From Bordetella parapertussis (GTDB lineage Bacteria > Pseudomonadota > Gammaproteobacteria > Burkholderiales > Burkholderiaceae_C), in NCBI GenBank assembly GCA_945878065.1, contig CAMDXA010000003.1, positions 62,001 through 126,000 on the forward strand: a DNA stretch of 64,000 nt. Reading direction: 5' to 3'. The notes beneath the pieces are model-generated. The model was given only the letters and a program-made list of their open reading frames with translations, did not search any database and had not been told where the DNA came from. Of the stretch, positions 36,162 through 45,765 are shown in pieces. Position 1 is the stretch's first letter; each line of letters begins with the position of its first letter. The translations under genes were made by a program, and so were the position numbers.

Positions 36162-36865
36162 GGCTTGCCCTCCCAGTTCTGGTGAATCAATCGCACCCAT
36201 ACCATCATGCGGTTGCCGCTGATCTCGGGCACCAAGCCTTGTGATTCATCAATGAACAAGCGCATCATTTGAAAACGCCCTTGTGGCAAGGCTTGTTGGA
36301 ACTGACCTTGGTTGGCCACCACGCGCTGCGGGGAACCGCTTTCTCTGAGCAAACGCATCAACAAGCTGACACTGTCTTGCAAAATTTTCAAAGGCTCTGA
36401 CCATTTCAAAATATCTTGGCGACGCAAATCGGGGTCGCGTTGTTGCCATGCGTGGTAGCCCGGCAGGTCGAAGGCGCAAGTGCCGCCGGGCACAGCCACT
36501 CGGTTGCGCAAGCTGCTGAGGAAATCACTTTCAGTCACGCATTGACTCAGGCGAGCGGCTTGGGTGTTGAAGCCTTGCAAGCATCTTTCTATATTGCCCA
36601 GCAATTCATCGAGTACAGCTTCTGACACAGACGGGTTGCCCCGATAACTGCTGAACTGCTGTTTATGTCTTTCGAGCTCTTTGAGTATGTCTGATTTCAA
36701 ATCAGAACGGCCACCGACATCAATGATTTCAAACAAGGTGGTCAGCGCGAAATGGTGGTCAATTTCTGATGAGCGCAACAACAGGTGTTCAAAACGCCCA
36801 AGCAAATATTCCAACCGCAAGTAAGTGCGAATTCGTTCGTTGAAAGGGTGTTCGTAGAGAATCAC
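36113..36865 (-). CDS. zapD: Cell division protein ZapD
   Basis: A 250-residue protein that cross-links FtsZ filaments. The N-terminus ILYEHPFNERIRTYLRLEYL is diagnostic; the C-terminal WVRLIHQNWEGKPQTA region is also typical. It is transcribed after coaE on the minus strand and ends inside mutT. Confidence 0.93.
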   Translation of the reverse strand: MILYEHPFNERIRTYLRLEYLLGRFEHLLLRSSEIDHHFALTTLFEIIDVGGRSDLKSDILKELERHKQQFSSYRGNPSVSEAVLDELLGNIERCLQGFNTQAARLSQCVTESDFLSSLRNRVAVPGGTCAFDLPGYHAWQQRDPDLRRQDILKWSEPLKILQDSVSLLMRLLRESGSPQRVVANQGQFQQALPQGRFQMMRLFIDESQGLVPEISGNRMMVWVRLIHQNWEGKPQTAVGNAEFEIELCA

Positions 36866-36941
36866 AAGTAGCGCGCGGGTGAAGGATTGTTAATAAGGGA
36901 AATGATAACCGTTGTGAAGCGCCATTCGAGGCCGCATCAGC

Positions 36942-37550
36942 TTATATGTGCAGTTGAATGGCCTGGGCTTGCCGCATGAGTTTGCCGATGTCGTCGCTAT
37001 CGTTGTCAATCACCCAATCAGCGGCACTCAGCCGTTGCGCTCGATTTGCCTGTGTGGCCATGATGCCCTGGACCTGTTCCGCCGTCATGCCGCTGCGCTG
37101 CATGACCCGACGTATTTGCGTGTCTGTCGAACAATCCACCACCAGCACACGGTCAAGCTTTTGGCGCCAATGCGCCGACTCGACCAACAACGGGATGTCC
37201 AGCAAAACCAAGGGTTTTCCCTGATTTATCAGAAGTGACTCTTGTTCAAGCAAGGCAGAAAGAATCCGTGGATGCAGCAAAGCTTGTAAGCGCAAGCGTG
37301 CCTCAGGTTGGGCAAAAACCAATTCCCGCATGCGATCTCGTGCCAAGCTGCCGTCAGCAGCGATGAAGGCAGGGCCGAATTCCCGTTTGATGTCGGGCAT
37401 GGCTGCGCCGCCGGCTGCTGTCAACTGCCGTGACACTGCGTCCGCATCGATCAAGGCAACTCCCCTGGCAACCAGCAGTTGGGCCAAGGTGGATTTGCCA
37501 CTGCCGATGCCTCCGGTCAAGCCAATGCGTCTGAATGCGGTGTGCGACAT
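36942..37550 (-). CDS. coaE: Dephospho-CoA kinase
   Basis: Last enzyme of coenzyme A synthesis, 202 residues. The P-loop is LTGGIGSGKSTLAQ near residue 10; DADAVSRQL and LDIPLLVES follow. It lies 25 bp after pilC; in many Burkholderiales pilD separates these two genes. Confidence 0.95.
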   Translation of the reverse strand: MSHTAFRRIGLTGGIGSGKSTLAQLLVARGVALIDADAVSRQLTAAGGAAMPDIKREFGPAFIAADGSLARDRMRELVFAQPEARLRLQALLHPRILSALLEQESLLINQGKPLVLLDIPLLVESAHWRQKLDRVLVVDCSTDTQIRRVMQRSGMTAEQVQGIMATQANRAQRLSAADWVIDNDSDDIGKLMRQAQAIQLHI

Positions 37551-37575
37551 GGCCGCAAGTCTATAAGACCCGGCT

Positions 37576-38715
37576 TTACATCACCTGACCCAGTTGAAAC
37601 ACCGGTAAATACAAGGCAACCACCATGCCGCCGACCAAACCACCGAGCACGACCACCAACAAAGGCTCGATCAGTTGGGTGAGTGAATGCACTTGCTGCT
37701 CAAGCGCTTCGTCTTGCGCATCAGCGGCTTTGCCAAGCAGCGCAGACAGGCTTCCTGATTGTTCGCCTATATCGATCATTTGAACCAAAATCGGCGGGTA
37801 CAGCCCGATGAATTCCCCGCTGGGATGATGCGACGCGACCTCGAGTTGCCGCAGTGCCTCCGACAGACTGATGCCTTTGAAAACAGCATCGCGAACCAGC
37901 AAGGTCGAGAGCGCATATACGCGGTTGCCACAGGCGCCGGCCACCGTCTCCAATGTATCCAGCAATGGCACGCCTGACTGCATCAGCATTGCCATGCAAC
38001 GCGTCCAAACCGTCAAATTGGCGCTGATCACCAACGGCGCCAACAGTGGCAGGCGAAGCGCACTAACAGCAATGAACCATTGAAACTTCGCATCGGTTTG
38101 GTAACGTTTTCTGATCAGCCAACCAGCCAAAGCAAAGGCACTTGCACAGGGCAGACCCCATTCAAGCATGGCATCACTCAAACCCAAAATCAGCCGCGTG
38201 GCCCAGGGAAGTTCAGCCCCGAATGAGGCGAATATCGACTGAAACACTGGCACCACCCACACCAAAATAACAGCTACCACCGCCAATGCAATCAGCAGCA
38301 CCGCTATCGGATAGACCAAGGCCATGCGTACTTTTCGGAGCAACTGTTGTTGGCGTTCGGTGTGCCATGCCAGGCGGTTGAGCATGTCGTCTAAGTTGCC
38401 AGATAACTCGCCGGCCGCCACCATTTGGCAATACAAGGCAGAGAACACGGCGTGCTGTTGCAAGGCCGCTTGCAGTGACAAGCCAGCTGCAATTTGCTGC
38501 CGCAGTTGTTCAACCACCCGGGCGATGGCTTGACCCGCGAGTCCTTTGTGAATGGCCTCTAAAGATTGCAGCAATGGCACGCCTGAAGACACCAAGGTGG
38601 CCAACTGCCTAGTGAACGCGGTCAATTCGTGTGAGCTGACCGCGCGAGCGCGTGGCGGCGTGACACGCGCAGGATAGGCTGAAGGCGGATGACTAAATTG
38701 CGGCGCGTCATTCAT
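37576..38715 (-). CDS. pilC: Type IV pilus inner-membrane platform protein (PilC/GspF)
   Basis: A 379-residue protein with two T2SSF domains (FTRQLATLVSSGVPLLQSLE, then VWTRCMAMLMQSGVPLLDTL) and three membrane helices (for example VYPIAVLLIALAVVAVILVW). It anchors the assembly ATPase. The start overlaps the end of pilB by eight bases. Confidence 0.92.
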   Translation of the reverse strand: MNDAPQFSHPPSAYPARVTPPRARAVSSHELTAFTRQLATLVSSGVPLLQSLEAIHKGLAGQAIARVVEQLRQQIAAGLSLQAALQQHAVFSALYCQMVAAGELSGNLDDMLNRLAWHTERQQQLLRKVRMALVYPIAVLLIALAVVAVILVWVVPVFQSIFASFGAELPWATRLILGLSDAMLEWGLPCASAFALAGWLIRKRYQTDAKFQWFIAVSALRLPLLAPLVISANLTVWTRCMAMLMQSGVPLLDTLETVAGACGNRVYALSTLLVRDAVFKGISLSEALRQLEVASHHPSGEFIGLYPPILVQMIDIGEQSGSLSALLGKAADAQDEALEQQVHSLTQLIEPLLVVVLGGLVGGMVVALYLPVFQLGQVM

Positions 38716-39856
38716 GTGTGGCAGCCATGACTTCTTCGATGGTGGTGTCGCCCGCTGCCACTTTGGACATGCCCGCTTGACGCAGACTGCGCACGCCTTC
38801 TCGCGCGGCTTGGGCCGCTATTTCCCCTGAACTGGCTTGTTGCAATAGCAAGGGTTGCAACGAAGGTGTGATGGGCATGACTTGGTGAATCGCAATCCTG
38901 CCCGCATAACCGTCTAAGCACTGTGGGCAGCCTACCGCTTTGTAGCCGGCTTGGTCTGGCAACGGCTGTTTGCAGGCATCACACAAGCGACCCAGTAAGC
39001 GTTGTGCGCAAATCAGCACAACGCTGCTGGCCACATTAAAACCAGCGATACCCATGTGGTTGAGCCGTGTCAATGTGGAGGCTGCGTCGTTGGTGTGCAA
39101 AGTTGACAAGACCAAGTGACCGGTTTGCGACGCTTTGACCGCCATGTCAGCCGTGGCAAAGTCGCGAATTTCTCCCACCATCAGGATGTCCGGGTCTTGT
39201 CGCAGTAAAGCGCGCAATGCCGCATCAAATGTCAAACCGATGCGCTCATTCACATTGATTTGGTTGGCGCCTGGCAAGACAATTTCTGAGGGGTCTTCGA
39301 CAGTAGCGATGTTGACCGAAGGCGAATTTAAATGGTTTAAACAGGTGTACAAAGTAACCGTTTTCCCTGAGCCAGTGGGACCGGTGATCAGCACCATGCC
39401 ATTGGGACGGTGGATCGCATGCTTGAGTTGCGCGAGTTCTTTGTCGGGCATGCCAAGTGCATCAAAGCTGAGCGGTTGGGATTGCACATCCAAAATACGC
39501 AGCACTATTTTTTCGCCATGCAAAGTGGGAAGACTGCTCACACGCATGTCTACCGAGCGGTGTTGCAAAGCGAGTTGAAGACGGCCATCTTGCGGCAACC
39601 TTTTCTCAGCTATGTCCATGCGTGACTGCACTTTGATGCGTGAGACGATTTGTTCGCGCAGGCCGGCAGCTGGCGCAGGCATTTCATACAAATGACCATC
39701 GCGTCGAATACGCACACGCAGCAAGTTCTCAAATGGCTCCAAATGAATGTCAGAGGCTTTCAATGACAGGCTTTGCAGCAGCAATTGGGACAACCATTCC
39801 ACCGCTTGCAGGTCTTGCGGTGCGGGGCGTTCGGAGGCGCTAAGTCGGGGATTCAT
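38708..39856 (-). CDS. pilB: Short PilB/GspE-type assembly ATPase
   Basis: A 382-residue ATPase that powers pilus extension. It contains ASDIHLEP, the Walker A GPTGSGKT, the Asp box and Walker B LRQDPDILMVGEIRD, the His box STLHTND, and the zinc tetracysteine CDACKQ...GCPQC. The N-terminal MshEN/N1 domain (about 150-180 residues) of standard PilB is missing, as in HofB-like or competence ATPases. No upstream continuation of the frame is visible, so this appears to be the natural form. Confidence 0.88.
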   Translation of the reverse strand: MNPRLSASERPAPQDLQAVEWLSQLLLQSLSLKASDIHLEPFENLLRVRIRRDGHLYEMPAPAAGLREQIVSRIKVQSRMDIAEKRLPQDGRLQLALQHRSVDMRVSSLPTLHGEKIVLRILDVQSQPLSFDALGMPDKELAQLKHAIHRPNGMVLITGPTGSGKTVTLYTCLNHLNSPSVNIATVEDPSEIVLPGANQINVNERIGLTFDAALRALLRQDPDILMVGEIRDFATADMAVKASQTGHLVLSTLHTNDAASTLTRLNHMGIAGFNVASSVVLICAQRLLGRLCDACKQPLPDQAGYKAVGCPQCLDGYAGRIAIHQVMPITPSLQPLLLQQASSGEIAAQAAREGVRSLRQAGMSKVAAGDTTIEEVMAATHE

Positions 39857-39990
39857 GTCCCAGACTGTAGGCAGGTGCAGGCTGTATCAGGGTGACAAAG
39901 GGTCAGTAAATCGGTAAGCGCCACTGAGGTCACTGCCAGCACAAACAAGGCAAGTTAACATTTGCCAGACCCATTCACCTAGGAAATGCG

Positions 39991-40326
39991 ATGTTGAAAA
40001 TGCTGGTTACTTTGATGCTGCTGTGTTGCATGCCACACAGCTATGCGCAATTGACCACCGGTCGGATGCAGTGCACCCAAGCGGTATTGGGTGCGCCTTT
40101 CAGCGTGGTGTTTGCGGGGCCAATTGCCGAACTGACCTTCAAGGGCGATGTTTATCGCTTGTCCTTCAATCGGGCGTGGCGTTCCCAAGACGGCGAAACC
40201 TGGACCGACTACAAGGACGGCGCGTTGGTGGTGACCACCAATATTCCTTCTGACCGCTACGTTTCGGTTGGCAAGATAGGCAGCATGCACAGCATGGCCT
40301 CGTGCGATGTCGTGGCCGCGCCTTGA
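39991..40326 (+). CDS. Small exported protein of unknown function
   Basis: A 111-residue protein with a clear signal peptide (MLVTLMLLCCMPHSYAQ) and no family I recognise. Two Cys (in RMQCTQ and ASCDV) could form a disulfide in the periplasm. The ATG at 39991 follows AGGAAA. It stands alone after a divergent promoter region shared with pilB. Confidence 0.6.
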   Translation: MLKMLVTLMLLCCMPHSYAQLTTGRMQCTQAVLGAPFSVVFAGPIAELTFKGDVYRLSFNRAWRSQDGETWTDYKDGALVVTTNIPSDRYVSVGKIGSMHSMASCDVVAAP

Positions 40327-40387
40327 GGCGTTTCGCAACTAACCCCCCCATAATGATTAAGCCATTTGGTTTTCAAGGAAAAAGAAT

Positions 40388-41122
40388 ATGCGTTTAGCCA
40401 ATCACACCGTGCTTGTTACCGCCGCCGGACAAGGCATAGGACACGCGTCCGTCATGGCCATGGCAGCCGAGGGCGCCACGGTGTGGGCCACGGATATCAA
40501 GCCAGAATTGCTCAAGTCGTTCGACGGACATGCCAACATCCATACGGCAGTCTTGGATGTGTTGGACAAACCCGCTATCCATGCATTGGTCAAACGGATT
40601 GAAAAAATTGACGCTGTTTTTAATTGTGCGGGTTTTGTTCATAGCAACACAGCGCTTGATGCCACAGACGAGCAATGGGATTTCGCCATGAACCTCAATG
40701 CGCGGGCGCAGTTTTGGATGATCCAAGCCGTGCTGCCCAACATGCTTGCAAACGGTGGCGGCAGCATCATCAACATGGCCAGTGTGGCCTCGAGCATCAA
40801 AGGCCTGCCCAATCGGTTTGTGTATGGTGTCAGCAAAGCCGCAGTGATTGGTTTGACCAAAGCGGTGGCAGCTGACTATGTGGGACAAGGCATTCGTTGT
40901 AATGCCATTTGTCCAGGCACGGTCGACACACCTTCGCTGCAAGACCGTATCAACAGCCAAGACGACCCCGTCCAAGCGCGCAAAAACTTCATCGCCCGCC
41001 AACCCATGGGACGCTTGGCGCAAGCGCACGAAATTGCGCCCATCGTGGTGTTTTTGGCCAGCGATGAGTCGCGCTTCATCACGGGCAACGCCTATTCGAT
41101 CGACGGCGGCATGACGATTTAA
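40388..41122 (+). CDS. SDR-family oxidoreductase
   Basis: A 244-residue short-chain dehydrogenase. The Rossmann motif TAAGQGIGHA is at residue 11, NCAGFV in the centre, and the catalytic Ser and YxxxK in MASVASSIKG and YGVSKAA. The C-terminus ends FITGNAYSIDGGMTI. It resembles the DHRS6 / 2-keto-3-deoxy-L-fuconate dehydrogenase branch, which would mean sugar-acid or hydroxybutyrate oxidation; without pathway neighbours the substrate stays open. Confidence 0.87.
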   Translation: MRLANHTVLVTAAGQGIGHASVMAMAAEGATVWATDIKPELLKSFDGHANIHTAVLDVLDKPAIHALVKRIEKIDAVFNCAGFVHSNTALDATDEQWDFAMNLNARAQFWMIQAVLPNMLANGGGSIINMASVASSIKGLPNRFVYGVSKAAVIGLTKAVAADYVGQGIRCNAICPGTVDTPSLQDRINSQDDPVQARKNFIARQPMGRLAQAHEIAPIVVFLASDESRFITGNAYSIDGGMTI

Positions 41123-41200
41123 AACGCTTGCTATTTTTTTGATGGGCTCAAGCCTGTGCCCATCCCCAAGCCGACTAAAAATTGCCGCCACAATCGCCGC

Positions 41201-42406
41201 ATGTCTTCGTCTTTTTCAGAGTTGCTGGCGCAACGCCAGTTCATGCGTTTTTGGCTGGCACGCATATGCGGCATCACCGCTCACCAAATGCTCATGTTGG
41301 CCATCAGTTGGCACATGTACGAATTGACCAACAGCGCTTGGGATCTGGGACTGGTCGGCTTGTTTCAGTTCATCCCTGCGTTGTTGATGGCCTTGCCTGC
41401 CGGCCATGTGATTGACCGTTTGCACCGTGGCCGTATTTTTGCCACTTGCATGGCGGTACTTGTGTTGATTTCAGTGGTGTTGAGCATGGCGACTTTGCAA
41501 GAACAAGTCAGCCGTGGGCTGATTTTCGGGGTGGCATTTGTACTGGGATTGACCCGCGCTTTTCAAATGCCCGCGCAACAAGCCATCACCCCATTGCTGG
41601 TTCCCAAATCCTTGTTTCAGCGTGCAGTTGCCCTCAGTTCCACCGGCGTACAAGTGGCGGTGATTTGCGGACCGGCTCTGGGCGGGTTTCTGTACTTGGG
41701 TGGCGCCTTGACGGTGTACCGGGTGTGTGCGGTGCTGTTCACGCTGTCCATGTTGTTGACGCTATGGGTGCGCTATGAACATGTGGCCAGGCACCACAGT
41801 TTGAGTTGGCAATCGCTGTTTGCCGGCGTGGCGTTTGTGTGGCAACGCAAGGTATTGTTGGGTGCTATTTCCTTGGACTTGTTCGCGGTGTTGCTGGGGG
41901 GTGCCACCGCCTTGTTGCCCATTTTTGCCCGGGACATTTTGCATGTAGGTCCAGAAGGTCTTGGCTTGTTACGCGCTGCACCTGCGGCTGGCGCATTGTG
42001 CATGTCTATCGTGATCACCCGTTGGCCGATCCAACGGAATGTGGGTTACAAATTGTTGGCTGCCGTGGCCGTGTTTGGTTTGGCTTTGGTGGTGTTTGGC
42101 CTGTCAGACAGTTTTGTCTTGTCAATGGTGGCGCTGGCGGTCAGCGGTGCGGCTGACAACATCAGTGTGGTCACCCGATTGACCCTGATGCAAATGGAGA
42201 CACCCGACGAGATGCGAGGGCGGGTGGCCGCCGTCAACGGGGTGTTCATCGGCGCCTCTAATGAACTTGGTGAATTCGAATCAGGGCTCACCGCGGCGCT
42301 GTGGGGCCCGGTGGCCTCGGTGGTGGGCGGTGGCCTGGGAACACTGGCGATTGCCTTGGGATGGATAAAACTTTTTCCCGACTTGGCGCGGCGCGACAAA
42401 CTTTAA
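41201..42406 (+). CDS. MFS transporter (EntS-like exporter family)
   Basis: A 401-residue membrane protein with about 12 helices. QRQFMRFWLARICG and AGHVIDRLHRGRIF are typical of the MFS_3 / enterobactin exporter-like group; the second half has TPDEMRGRVAAVNGVFIGAS, a signature of that family. The ATG at 41201 (MSSSFSELL) is preferred to a GTG 15 codons upstream. Substrate unknown. Confidence 0.85.
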   Translation: MSSSFSELLAQRQFMRFWLARICGITAHQMLMLAISWHMYELTNSAWDLGLVGLFQFIPALLMALPAGHVIDRLHRGRIFATCMAVLVLISVVLSMATLQEQVSRGLIFGVAFVLGLTRAFQMPAQQAITPLLVPKSLFQRAVALSSTGVQVAVICGPALGGFLYLGGALTVYRVCAVLFTLSMLLTLWVRYEHVARHHSLSWQSLFAGVAFVWQRKVLLGAISLDLFAVLLGGATALLPIFARDILHVGPEGLGLLRAAPAAGALCMSIVITRWPIQRNVGYKLLAAVAVFGLALVVFGLSDSFVLSMVALAVSGAADNISVVTRLTLMQMETPDEMRGRVAAVNGVFIGASNELGEFESGLTAALWGPVASVVGGGLGTLAIALGWIKLFPDLARRDKL

Positions 42407-42483
42407 GCAGCACACCACCCCGCCATTACCGACGATATCTGGAATTTTTACCACAGAGATACACAACGCACGATTTGGTTCTC

Positions 42484-43137
42484 TTATTGCAACAAATTCA
42501 CAATCTGCGCATGTCCTGCTGCTTTTGCCATGTCCATGGCGCTCAGCCCACGGTCGTCTTTGAGCGTTTTGTTTGCACCTTTAGCGAGTAATAAACGCAC
42601 GGTTTCGGTATGGCCTTGGCCCGCCGCCCACATCAGTGGGGTGAGCGCGTCGATATAGGCGGCATCGACCAATGCGCCTGCACCCAGCAGTACATCCACC
42701 ACCTTGTGGTTTCCCATGCCCGCGGCATATACCAACGCGGATTTATGCAACCGATCCTCCTCTTCCAGCTTGGCACCTTTGGCGATCAACTGCGACACCA
42801 TGTTGGCATTGCCCGAATAAGACGCAGCTATCAGCGGAGTAACTTTTTCTAACGAGGCCAGGTTCACATCGGTACCTGCATTCAGCATCATGCTGAAAAT
42901 TTCCATTTGGTTTTTTTCAATCGCCATGAACAGTGCTGTTTTGCCTAAGCGGTTGCGCGAATTGGCAAGTGCCCCGCGTGCCAGGCTCTGCTGCACACCT
43001 TCAACATCGCTTTGGCGGGCTGCGACCAACAATTGGGCATTGAGGCTGAAGGTGGAGTCGTTTTGCGCAAATGCGCTGGCGGCCAAGCCGACCAGCAAAG
43101 CGAGTCCAATAGTAAACAGTTTGGTGTATTTCATCAT
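42484..43137 (-). CDS. Exported ankyrin-repeat protein
   Basis: A 217-residue protein with a signal peptide (LFTIGLALLVGLAASAFAQ) and four to five ankyrin repeats, for example GKTALFMAIEKNQMEIFSMM and TPLMWAAGQGHTETVRLLLA. Likely a periplasmic protein-binding scaffold; its partner is unknown. It is divergent from the PQQ dehydrogenase gene. The 280-bp gap between them holds a CTTAAGGG/CCCTTTTAAGG hairpin near 43190 but no gene. Confidence 0.82.
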   Translation of the reverse strand: MMKYTKLFTIGLALLVGLAASAFAQNDSTFSLNAQLLVAARQSDVEGVQQSLARGALANSRNRLGKTALFMAIEKNQMEIFSMMLNAGTDVNLASLEKVTPLIAASYSGNANMVSQLIAKGAKLEEEDRLHKSALVYAAGMGNHKVVDVLLGAGALVDAAYIDALTPLMWAAGQGHTETVRLLLAKGANKTLKDDRGLSAMDMAKAAGHAQIVNLLQ

Positions 43138-43417
43138 TTTTATCACAGTCCTTGGATGTTTGGTTGCCATGCTTTAGGCTGTCGAAGTCTTAAGGGTTTT
43201 CCCTTTTAAGGTGTTGCAGCCTAGTGCAATTCAACAGTGCATGGTTAAGATGGGTGAATGGGAATTTTTCCTTGTTTCTAATTTTTGTTTTCACAGCACA
43301 AGGTTAGCGCAAGTTAAAAACCCAGACTTCTAGACATGGAATGAGGGGTAAATATTGATTTTATTCTTCAAACCTATCTGGTTTATCAAACATGGCCGAA
43401 AGGCTGAAGGAGCACAC

Positions 43418-45091
43418 ATGCACACTTACGGAAAGAAAATTTCCCAAACCATCGCCTGCTTGGCAGTCGGTGTTTTGTCAGCCGGGTTCGCCCAGGCAGA
43501 TGTCAGTCAGTCTCAATTGACTGCTGCTGACAAGGACGGCAGCAATTTCTTGCATAGCAATGCAAATTACGCCAATACCCGTTACTACCCTGCCAAGCAA
43601 ATTGACACCAGCAACGTCAGCAAGCTGCGTCCTGCATTCACCTTCCAGACCGAAGTGTTGGAATCCATGCAAACAGCGCCAATCGTTGTCGGTGGCACGA
43701 TGTACATCACCACTTCGTACAACCACGTTTATGCGATTGACCCGGTCACCGGCAAGCAAAAGTGGCACTACAAGCACAAAATGGGTCCTGTCACCACGTA
43801 TTGCTGCGGCCCTAACAACCGCGGTGTGGCCATCATGGGCGACCGTGTGTTCATGGGCACTTTGGACGCCAAACTTGTTGCACTCGACATCAAAACTGGC
43901 AAGCTCGTGTGGGACACCCAAATCGCTGACCCAGAATTGGGTTACTCAGAAACCATGGCACCTGTGGCTGTCAACGGTCGTGTCTTGATTGGCACCAACG
44001 GTGGCGAATACGGTATCCGCGGTTTCGTCAAATCCTTTGACGCCAAAGACGGCAAATTGCAGTGGACCTTCCACACCATTCCTGAAAAAGGCCACGAAGG
44101 CGTGTTTGCAGTGAACGACTCCACGGGCCGCAACATGTTGCGTGACATTCCTGCCGAAAAAGCCCAATTGGCCAAGCAAGGCGGCGATTTCTACAAAACT
44201 CTGGGCGGTGGCGTGTGGATGGCTCCTGCAGTTGACTTAGAAACCAACAGTGTCATTTTTGTGGTTGGCAACCCCAGCCCTGACCTGTATGGCGCTGAGC
44301 GTCCTGGAGACAACCTCTACACAGACTCCATCGTGTCTGTGGACCTCAACACTGGCAAGTACAAGTGGCACCATCAGTACATCGCACACGATGTGTGGGA
44401 CTTGGACTCAGTGTCGCCTGTCATCTTGACAGAAGCCAAAGGCAAAAACGGCAAGATGACCAAAGTGGCTATTCATGCTGGCAAAACAGGCCACGTGTAT
44501 GTGCATGACCGCGCCACGGGCGAACTGATCCGCTTCTCTGAAGCCATGGTTCCCCAGGACGGTTTGTGGACATTGCCCACCAAAGAAGGCGCCAAAATGA
44601 TGTTGGGTGCCAACGGTGGTGTGGAGTGGAGCCCAATGGCTATTCACCCTGAAGCGCGCTTGGCATTCGCCGCCAATTTGCTGCAGCCTATGACCTACCA
44701 CGTGGAAGCTTCCAAGTATCCCGGTGGCAAGCTGTGGTTGGGTGGTGCATTCAAAACCATTCCTAGCGAAAAGCAAAGCGGTCGTTTGTCTGCTGTGAAT
44801 ATCGACACCGGCAAAGTGGTATGGAAATTTGACACAGACGAGCCTTTGATCGGTGGCGTGTTGGCAACTGCTGGCGGCCTGGTGTTCAACGGCGAAGCCA
44901 ATGGTTTGTTCCGCGCTTTCGATGCCAAAAACGGCAAGAAACTGTGGGAATACCAAACCGGTGCTGGGGTCAATGCACCTGCTGTGTCTTACACCATCGG
45001 TGGCAAGCAGTACATTGCCGTGGCAGCTGGCGGTAACAACCAGATCGATGCCAAGCGCGGCAATTCAGTGGTTGTGTTCGCACTGCCCTGA
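43418..45091 (+). CDS. PQQ-dependent alcohol dehydrogenase, lanthanide-type active site
   Basis: A 557-residue periplasmic quinoprotein with a signal peptide (ending GFAQA) and an eight-bladed propeller. The vicinal disulfide is [24 protein letters not shown] gives the metal-binding Asn. The catalytic Asp is in HDVWDLDSV: the second Asp two residues later is the extra carboxylate found in lanthanide enzymes (XoxF, PedH), where calcium enzymes have Ala. The ATG at 43418 follows GAAGGA. With the downstream cytochrome c and AlkB it may form an alkane-to-alcohol-to-aldehyde oxidation unit. No PQQ synthesis genes lie in the window. Confidence 0.9.
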   Translation: MHTYGKKISQTIACLAVGVLSAGFAQADVSQSQLTAADKDGSNFLHSNANYANTRYYPAKQIDTSNVSKLRPAFTFQTEVLESMQTAPIVVGGTMYITTSYNHVYAIDPVTGKQKWHYKHKMGPVTTYCCGPNNRGVAIMGDRVFMGTLDAKLVALDIKTGKLVWDTQIADPELGYSETMAPVAVNGRVLIGTNGGEYGIRGFVKSFDAKDGKLQWTFHTIPEKGHEGVFAVNDSTGRNMLRDIPAEKAQLAKQGGDFYKTLGGGVWMAPAVDLETNSVIFVVGNPSPDLYGAERPGDNLYTDSIVSVDLNTGKYKWHHQYIAHDVWDLDSVSPVILTEAKGKNGKMTKVAIHAGKTGHVYVHDRATGELIRFSEAMVPQDGLWTLPTKEGAKMMLGANGGVEWSPMAIHPEARLAFAANLLQPMTYHVEASKYPGGKLWLGGAFKTIPSEKQSGRLSAVNIDTGKVVWKFDTDEPLIGGVLATAGGLVFNGEANGLFRAFDAKNGKKLWEYQTGAGVNAPAVSYTIGGKQYIAVAAGGNNQIDAKRGNSVVVFALP

Positions 45092-45112
45092 GCTGACTGA
45101 GTTCTAAGCCCG

Positions 45113-45148
45113 AGGCCTGTGTGCATGCAAATGCACCCAGGCCTTTTT
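45113..45148 (+). terminator. Rho-independent terminator after the PQQ dehydrogenase gene
   Basis: AGGCCTG pairs with CAGGCCT around an inner GTGCAT/ATGCAC stem, followed by TTTTTAA. The cytochrome gene follows directly, so some readthrough or a second promoter is needed. Confidence 0.8.
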
Positions 45149-45171
45149 AATAGTTGTTCCTAGAAAACAGT

Positions 45172-45750
45172 ATGAAAACCTTTTTTTTCTTCACATATTT
45201 AAGCTTGGCCACAATGCTTTCATTGGGCGCTCAAACAGCCATGGCACAAGTCCCTGCCAAAGCAGCCGCGTGTCTGGCATGCCACGGTGAAAACGGCAAC
45301 TCCAGTATGCCAAACACGCCGAGTCTGGCGGGCCAAAATGCACGCTACCTCTATTTGCAGTTGCGCGATTTCCAAGAAGGCCGTCGTGACAACGCCATGA
45401 TGTCGGCTATGACCGCAGGGCTCAGCAAAGCTGACATGCAAGAGTTGGCCAAGTATTTTTCGGAACAAAAACTGACCAATAAACGCTTCAATGCCGATCC
45501 GGAAAAGGTTAAAAAGGGCATTGCCAAAGCCAATGAAACTTTGTGTGCCATGTGCCATCTGGGTGAGTTCAAAGGCCAAAATGAGATCCCCAAAGTGGCG
45601 GGCCAAAATTTTGATTACGTGGTGAAAACCCTCAAAGACTTCAAAGCCAAGGACCGAAATAATGACGCGGGCAATATGACCAGTGTCGCCAGCACCTTGA
45701 GTGAAGAAGACATTGACAACCTTGCCCAATACATCGCCAGTTTGAATTGA
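45172..45750 (+). CDS. Diheme cytochrome c (c4 type)
   Basis: A 192-residue periplasmic cytochrome with a signal peptide ending TAMAQ and two heme sites, CLACHGENG near residue 34 and CAMCHLGE near residue 125, each followed by the GQN-type axial region. A likely electron acceptor for the dehydrogenase encoded just upstream. The ATG at 45172 gives the normal signal peptide. Confidence 0.88.
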   Translation: MKTFFFFTYLSLATMLSLGAQTAMAQVPAKAAACLACHGENGNSSMPNTPSLAGQNARYLYLQLRDFQEGRRDNAMMSAMTAGLSKADMQELAKYFSEQKLTNKRFNADPEKVKKGIAKANETLCAMCHLGEFKGQNEIPKVAGQNFDYVVKTLKDFKAKDRNNDAGNMTSVASTLSEEDIDNLAQYIASLN

Positions 45751-45765
45751 AACCGCCTCTTCAGC

